Positions 57,165 to 64,000 of a stretch of 64,000 nt of DNA are shown in pieces; within the stretch, counting starts at the first letter, position 1; each line of letters begins with the position of its first letter. Source of the DNA: Mikania micrantha (Eukaryota > Streptophyta > Magnoliopsida > Asterales > Asteraceae). The translations under genes were made by a program, and so were the position numbers. The notes below the pieces were generated by a model. That model was not told where the DNA came from, did not search any database, and saw nothing but the letters and a program-made list of their open reading frames with translations. The stretch is taken from the NCBI GenBank assembly GCA_009363875.1, contig CM018689.1:59533595-59597594 (forward strand), in the 5' to 3' direction.

Positions 57165-60100
57165 AAATATTGAAAAAAATACGTGATATTTCAAAAACCA
57201 ATCTTTTAAAACACAAAAGTTTTATTGTTTAAATAAACAAAAATAACCAAAAACTAAAGTTTATAAACAGAGAGATATTAAAAAAAAATGATATCAGAAA
57301 ATAGTTTAATAAAAGTAAATGTTTAAGAAGCAAACTTTTAAATAAAAAAATCTAAAAAAATGATATTATTGATTTATTACTAAAGTTATTCACTTGTAAG
57401 TAATTTTGATAATATTAATCTCAGATTATTGTTTATATTTTTTAAAATGTGTAATATACTGATACTAACTAAATAGTTTATTTTTCCATCCCTTTAACAA
57501 AAATATCATATTTAATAAAAAAGTTCAAGATTTAATTAAAATATTTATTTAATAAAATAAAATAAAAAGTCACAATAATATTAACTAACTTTTTCTACAT
57601 CATTAATTATTATAGATTAATAAATTAAAAAAAAAAAAGATGAACTATACACCATATTTTTTTTATTATTTTAATATGTGACATAAATAAGTCATAAGAG
57701 TTAACCACTTAACCCTCTAACTAACAATTATCAAAGAATACATTCCCAACTTTCTATGCTTATATTTAATATTCTTATATTAAATCAAAATTATTATTTA
57801 ATGTAATAACAACAAACAACAACAACCATACAACGTATGCAGAAGAACTTTTTATATTTCTTTAAAAAAAAGTTACAAACAAGCATAATCAAGCAAAGTA
57901 AAGAAATTTGAAAATGACAAATTACTAATATAAGCAAAATGGTGCCTAAGAAGTCACAACGACGAGCAACAGCTGATGGTTGCGACTTGCGACGAGAGGG
58001 TTGGTTCCAATGAGAGTGGTGGGGGTGAACTTAAGTGGTTTTCTAATATTATTTTTGTTTTTTTATTTATCAAAGATATCACTGTGATTTAAAAAAATAT
58101 TTAACAGAAAAGTTAAACGACCTCAAACATCTGATTTAAATTGAAATAAAAATAACATAACTGAAACGGTTAAACTAAAATAGATCTAAACCAAATGAGA
58201 TGAACTAAAGTCTAAAACCAAAGTTTACTCAAATAATTATAATAAATGAGATGTGTAAAACTTTATATATTGAAACAGTGGTAGAAATAATTATAAAATG
58301 CTTGAATCGATGGTCATCAATCTCTTTCGGAACTTGGACCCATAACAAGCTCCACTCGCTTTGATTTCTCTGCCTAAAGTATGATTTATTTAAGAATACT
58401 AATCATACCATTAATTCTATATTGTATGAAAACTACACATTTAAATGCCATAAAAAATAAGGGTGTTGCTCTTTACACCAAGCCCACACTATATTCTCAT
58501 ATTATGTAAGCATTAAATTTTTTCCCCTTAATTAATTAATACTCTCTTTCATTAATTATTACTCTCATTTATTAGTAACCTTGTAATTATTTTATTAAAT
58601 ATTACACAAGTATAAACCTTTAATAAAATTTTATAATTATTATTTAAACATTATAAAACTTTATCTTTTTCATTTTATTTTTTACTTTTTTATGTATTTT
58701 AGTTTTCGTTTTTTCATCCGTATTGTATATACACAAATAGAATATTAGTATATTAGACGCTAAATGTTAATATATTGATATATTGTTCCACATATTGTTA
58801 TAGATTATTTTTAATGATCAAATTTTTATCAATTTGATTCATTTAACGTGTGTATCAATTTATTAATTGACCAGTAATATATTGATATATTGTTCCACTC
58901 ATTTTTTATCGATTGTATTTAATCAAACTAATTTTGTATAAAAATTCTAAAAATAACATATGTGGTAATTGTATAAAGCTTTTAAAATAACATAATTTTC
59001 TTAAATACTTTTAATCACACTTATTTAGATAAAACTTAATAAATTGGGTAATAAATGAGGTAAGTATATTTAATGAAAGAAATTAAATATTTTTCAAACT
59101 CCAACTTGTTTATGTTAATTTGATTGGATTTTGAAAAATACAAAGTTAGTTAATGTAATAAATATGTTAGAGTAAGGTGCAAACAGAATTAGAGTAGGGT
59201 GCATTTAGAAATACCCAAAAAATAATTCACACCGCTACGTTTACACTATACATAGGAGGATTGGATTTCATTTTCTTTTTGAGTTTTTCGTTTTTGTCTT
59301 TGGATGGTGTTAATTGTATTTCTGGTGTTCTTGCGAGTTTTAGCGTCTTGCTTAGCGTCTTGCTTGCTCGTTTGGGTGTTTTAATAATATTTCCGCTGTT
59401 CAAAAAAAAAGATCGTTTACAATTCATGAAGTAGCATCACATTAATACAAAAAAATGATAAATAATTTAATTTTGTAATCATATTTTTTCTTTTTTCTTT
59501 TTTCATTTATTATATTTCTTTACGGTAATCTTCTAACCACCTTTTTGGTGTAAAAAGAATAAAAGGATAACATAGCATTTAAGTTATTGTATTAATGGTT
59601 TTTAAATTGCTAAAAAAAGGTTAGAAGGATATTATAGGAAAAATATTGTTTAGCTTCTTTTTTATTTCTCTCATTTTTTTAAGTGATTATAATTGGTGTT
59701 TTTTTAACACCGTATATTAGTGTTTTTAACTATCATGATTTTTATTATTCAAAAATAATTCCTTGAAGCACGTTCTCGCATATATGTATTTTTTTAACAA
59801 CATATATATTTTACTTTTACTTCTAAAATACTACAAAATAAACTCACATCCTTCTTTGTCTAAAAAAGAAAAACCTCTGCTAGATAGTCTCAAATTTTAT
59901 CTAAACAATGATTTTAATGTTTCAAACAAAAGAAAAGAAAAACACTTTTAAAGTGGGGAAATGGCATGAGAGCCATGGCCAAGAAACCAATAGAAGTTCC
60001 ACTTTATAACTAAACGCTCCTTCGTTTCTCTTTTCAAAACCTAAGAAATAAAATATATGTACATTGGGATTATAAACTTTTTATAATCAATAATCATAAT

Positions 60101-61890
60101 ATATGTAAACTTACCAAGTATTTAAATCTTACTCCTATATATACGAAATGTTCATATGCAACCATAGCATGAAAACAGTAATGATATTAAATTAATAATA
60201 ATTAACTAATATTAATAATTAAATAATATTCATAATCAAATAATAATAAATATTAAATAATAAAAATTAATATTAAATTATTAAACTATGTATATAATTA
60301 AATAAATCTAATGATCAAGTATTATTGATAATAAATCTAATAATTAAATAATATAATTAAATACACATTAAAACTAATTAAATTTAATAATAATCCTTAA
60401 ATAATAAAAATTAAGTCAAGTCCTTATATGTATATAGTTTAAAAATTGAGTTGAGTCCAAAGTCCAAACCAAGCTAACTATTTTGAGTTATAAGTTTATT
60501 AAACAACCCTACTTCAAAGTTGATGTTAGCTTTACAATATATTACCTAATCTATCTCTTATTCATAGCTAGCTGATGCTAGCTTTGTCTGAGGTGCTACA
60601 AACAATCTTTAGAACTTTTAATTTTTCATGGAGTTGGCTCTATATATTATTTTGAAATACACAAGAGTTGGTCTCATAGCATAGATATAGTAAGTTGTTT
60701 TAATCGGTATCTCCCAATAAACCTAAACCCAAGTAATTAATTGATAAAACAATAAAATAAATAATTGTTTATTGTTTTTTCCAAAGAAAGTTATATAGGT
60801 ATTGATTGGAGTTGTGTAGGGTTTTTTAGCAGCTTTAAAGTATTGAAGGTGGAGGTGATTTCTCCTTGGGTTCCATGTTTGTCTTTCCCCTTTTTGAATA
60901 AGAAAAAAAAACAAAATTTTCATAAGTACCATTTTATTAGTAAAAATCAGTTATTAGAATAGAAAACTCACGTAACTCTATTAACATGTTATTAACAAAT
61001 TAGATTAAATAAAACGCATCTTATGAAAATATTAATCCTGATCATTCTCTATATATAGTTAAAGTATAGGGTCCATTTGTGTCAATATTGTAATGAGTTT
61101 ATTTTGATAATACCCTTAAACTTAAAGGGTTAAACATGTAAATATGGGTAGTATATAAACAACCCAATTGTCTGTACTTCATTCTATTCGAATCAATTGT
61201 GTTTATAAGAATTTCTTACAAATTATCTCTGTGTTTATCAAACCATTTTGAGATATCATCTTACGATACATACAAATAACATACATGATATTTTAAGGGA
61301 GAGTTAAATATATGGACGGGGTTGAGAGTCCAAAAGGGTCGCATGGGTTGAGATGGAAGATGAGATATGGTGGTGTAGGGTTTCTATCAACATGATGATA
61401 TGATGATGCCACAAAGGTAACATTTATATGTGTTAGATTTTATTATAGAACTAAACCTTGCTTGCTTTGCTTTAACTAGTAGAATATATATTATCCTAAT
61501 TAAAATTAAATAAATAATTTTGCTAATTTTAAAAAAATATTTTTACTTCTTGCTGTTAAAAATCAATTTCTTTTACCACATAAATTCCACTTGTTTAGAG
61601 GGAAATTTTACAATAAATTTGGATATTGATCATGTCCCTTTCCTACGCTCATCTTTTTCTATTTATTTGACAAACCTAAACATACGATATTGATTAATCA
61701 TGACTGAAATTTTGTTGTTTTAAAAAACATATTTGGATAACATAGGTGCCATCTTATCATAGGTAGCATCTACTTTAGCTAAATTAAATCATTTGATATG
61801 TTTCACAAGTTGCAAACTTTATTTTCAGTTTTTTAAAACTTATTAATCATAGGTTATTAGGTTGATATAAAAAGCAGTTATCTCATGTAT
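57165..61890. other. AT-rich gene-free stretch
   Basis: No supported gene in about 4.7 kb. At 60180-60420 the sequence is almost only A and T in TAATAATTAAATAAT patterns. Short ORFs (for example 59227-59427 minus, 60723-60932 minus) show no domain. Confidence 0.5.
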
Positions 61891-61900
61891 TTTGACGGAT

Positions 61901-63241
61901 GAGTGGGGTTATAGTAAAAATGCTTAGATTGGTGAGAAGTGTGAGAAGGATTGTGGGCCATTAGATATATAATTTAATGGTTGAGATCAAAGTTGTATTA
62001 AAAAAGTTAGTGGAAGAGTATTTTAGTCATAGACACTTTTGTTGACTTTTTATCATGTTCCCCCTATTTTTTTAAACGGTCATAACTTTTACATACAATA
62101 TTATTTTTTTAAAAAAATTACACCAAAAAAAGAGCATTTTTTTATCTTTAAAACGAGTATATTATTGTTATATAAAAAATTAAAAAAAAACATTTTCCTC
62201 TACCTTTTATATTTGTAATGCGTCATTGTGTCTAATTGTCTATTATTGTGTCTTTTTGTTTGTAAGTGTTTCTTTTTGTTTGTAAGTGTTTCTTTTTGTC
62301 GTCGTAGTGTCTAACTATTTTTTTTATAAATTCATGAGCTTTAAAAATAATATTGGTGAAACAACAAAATCACATACTTTTTAGATGTAAATCATAATGA
62401 TAAAACAAAACAAATTCATTTAATACAACAATGTGTGTATTACACAATGACCTGAACGTAAAACACAATGACGCGTAGATTACACAATGACCTTAACATA
62501 AAACAAAATAATGACTATTACACAACGACCTGAACGTAAGACACAATGATGCTATATTACACAATCATCTGAAGATAAAAACAATGATAAATATATTACA
62601 CAATGACTTGAACATAACACACAATGTGTATATTACACAATGACGCGTAGATTACACAATGACTTTAACGTAAAACAAAATAATGACTATTACACAATGA
62701 TCTGAACGTAAGACACAATGATGCTATATTACACAATCATCTGAAGATAAAAAACAATAATGAATATATTACACAATGACCTGAACATAACACACAATGA
62801 TGATTATATTACACAATGTTCTGACGATAAAACATAATGGTGAATATATTACACAATAACATAAACATATATACAATGACGAAAATGTATTTTTTAAAAA
62901 ATAAAAACAATTTATGTTTTTTAAAATTATAAGTTTTATAAACATAATGGTAAAATAACACAATTATGTACTTTTAATACATAAAACATAAAAAATAAAT
63001 AAGAACAATTTATTTAATGCATAAAAAACAATAACAAAATAACACAATATGATATAAAAAATAAAACAAAATAATAAAAATATTAAACACAATGGCATGA
63101 GGCATTAAACACAATAACTTGAAGCAATAAACACAATGACCAAAATACCCTTTTTATAAAATTAGAGTAATGCCACTTGTCAAATCCACAATCCTTCTCA
63201 CCCTTCTCACCAATTTCACCCTTTTTACTTGAACCTAATCC
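61901..63241. mobile_element. Non-autonomous Mutator-like element (1341 bp)
   Basis: A perfect 10-bp TSD TTTGACGGAT flanks it (61891-61900, 63242-63251). Terminal inverted repeats of about 56 bp share AGTAAAAA, ATTGGTGAGAAG and GTGAGAAGGATTGTGG at equal spacing (left 61913-61957; right, inverted, 63184-63230). The interior holds a minisatellite and no transposase. TSD length and long TIRs fit the Mutator superfamily. Confidence 0.85.
62430..62880 (+). repeat. Minisatellite ATTACACAATGACCTGAACR inside the Mutator-like element
   Basis: Units of about 30-40 bp combine TATTACACAATGA, CCTGAACGTAAAACACAATG and GCGTAG or ATGCTATA. A larger block of about 185 bp (62455-62580) is repeated at 62640-62760. 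The opposite-strand form CATTGTGT appears at 62220-62260. Confidence 0.82.
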
Positions 63242-63251
63242 TTTGACGGAT

Positions 63252-64000
63252 ATATAATTTGCTTGGTTTATATGTTAGAGACCCGTTATCTTGTAAGTAT
63301 TATAGTCATAAATGATGTTTGAAACTATCAATCCAGTTAATACTAGACTAGATGATGAAATGGAATAGACAAAGGAAAGAAATTGACCATTATCATTCTT
63401 CTATCTTGTTTAATTATCTTATTAAATGAAATGAATGATTATTTAAATTTGTTTGATAGACACGAAAAGACGAATGCATGAAAAAAATTTCACAGGGCGA
63501 GTAATAGTTTAGGACCTTAGGTTATATGTTAAGTCATGGTGGTCAGGTTCGAGTCTTAGTACATGTTTATGGGTTGAGTCAAGGTTTGAGTTAAGAGTCA
63601 GGTCATGGTTAGTATACCGATCTCATTCCTATATAAGGGCATGATAGATTCCTCTATTTTATTACGTGGCATGTAAATGTTGAATAATAGAACAAAAAAT
63701 AAAAGTAAAAGTAGCTTTAGTTCTTAAAAATAAAATCAAACAATCACCGAAAATGTGATTTAAAAAAAAAAAAAGAAAAGAAAAGAAAATATATGCACAT
63801 ATTTACAGAAATCACATGAAAGATAACACAAAAAGTGAAATGAACCCCCACCCCCACCGTCGTCATCATCTCGGGGCGTAAAAATCAATAACCACACCAT
63901 TAATAATGGCGATTTTACTCAATTTCAATTGATTCTTCACACACACTCATTTGTGGATTTCAGCGTCAGTTTTCAAACGCATACTCATGCCCGCGCTCAT
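63252..64000. other. Unassigned right edge, possibly approaching a gene
   Basis: From about 63840 composition becomes less AT-rich, with CCCCCACCCCCACCGTCGTC and an ACACACACTCATTTGTGG leader-like stretch before an ATG at about 63986 (CTCATGCCCGCGCTCAT). This could be a 5' UTR and start cut by the window, but no protein can be judged. Confidence 0.25.

Noticed and set aside
59227..59427. 66-codon basic minus-strand ORF (KTPKRASKTLSKTLK)
   Set aside because: No homology recognised, surrounded by AT-rich non-coding DNA; a single short ORF is expected by chance at this scale.

Overview
The window looks like nuclear DNA of a flowering plant: AT-rich, intron-bearing, packed with LTR retrotransposons, SINEs, MITEs and larger DNA transposons, and containing only one convincing cellular gene. 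The transposon mix (Tat-lineage Ty3 element, tRNA-derived SINEs, Harbinger elements carrying a Myb/SANT-type ORF, many hAT MITEs) suggests a eudicot, probably an asterid and plausibly Asteraceae. That placement is inference from family resemblance, not a database result.

Layout. 1-4024: 3' half of a Tat-type Ty3/gypsy retrotransposon (additional RNase H, integrase, repeat-rich 3' UTR, 3' LTR), cut by the window edge and carrying one frameshift. 4025-7142: palindromic AT repeats, a small hAT MITE and a SINE fragment. 7884-about 10090 (minus): a complete F-box/kelch-repeat gene with a single coding exon, a probable 5'-UTR intron, a TATA element and an upstream G-box. 10.3-26.3 kb: a field of small transposons, several with exact target-site duplications (TSDs), including hAT MITEs at 12332, 19072 and 25309, SINEs at 14160, 16899 and 20939, a Harbinger MITE at 17894 and a Mutator-like MITE at 23372. 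27.1-29.1 kb: a 2.0-kb Harbinger-type element with an apparently intact three-exon Myb/SANT ORF. 30-47 kb: more MITEs, a decayed hAT transposase, foldback elements, SINE pieces, a CACTA terminus and a second Harbinger MITE at 46511. 48.0-51.0 kb: a TG...CA block with tandem repeats and a GC-rich island. 52.2-54.0 kb: a second, inactivated copy of the Myb/SANT Harbinger element. 54.1-57.2 kb: a solo LTR split by a nested 2.2-kb TG...CA element with an array of small hairpins. 57.2-61.9 kb: AT-rich sequence without recognisable genes. 61.9-63.2 kb: a Mutator-like element with a perfect 10-bp TSD and an internal minisatellite. 63.25-64.0 kb: unassigned, possibly approaching another gene.

How it fits together. 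The F-box gene is probably the only host gene here; the rest is nested or neighbouring insertions. No previously undescribed enzymatic or defence system is visible. The most interesting material is structural: (i) two Harbinger-type elements that keep only the DNA-binding ORF, one intact and one dead; (ii) a hAT MITE superfamily with conserved ends but a different private subterminal motif in each member; (iii) transposons that carry tandem arrays (Tat 3' UTR, Mutator-like element, hairpin-array element) and could seed satellites. TSDs and terminal repeats were read by eye; no database search or alignment program was run.
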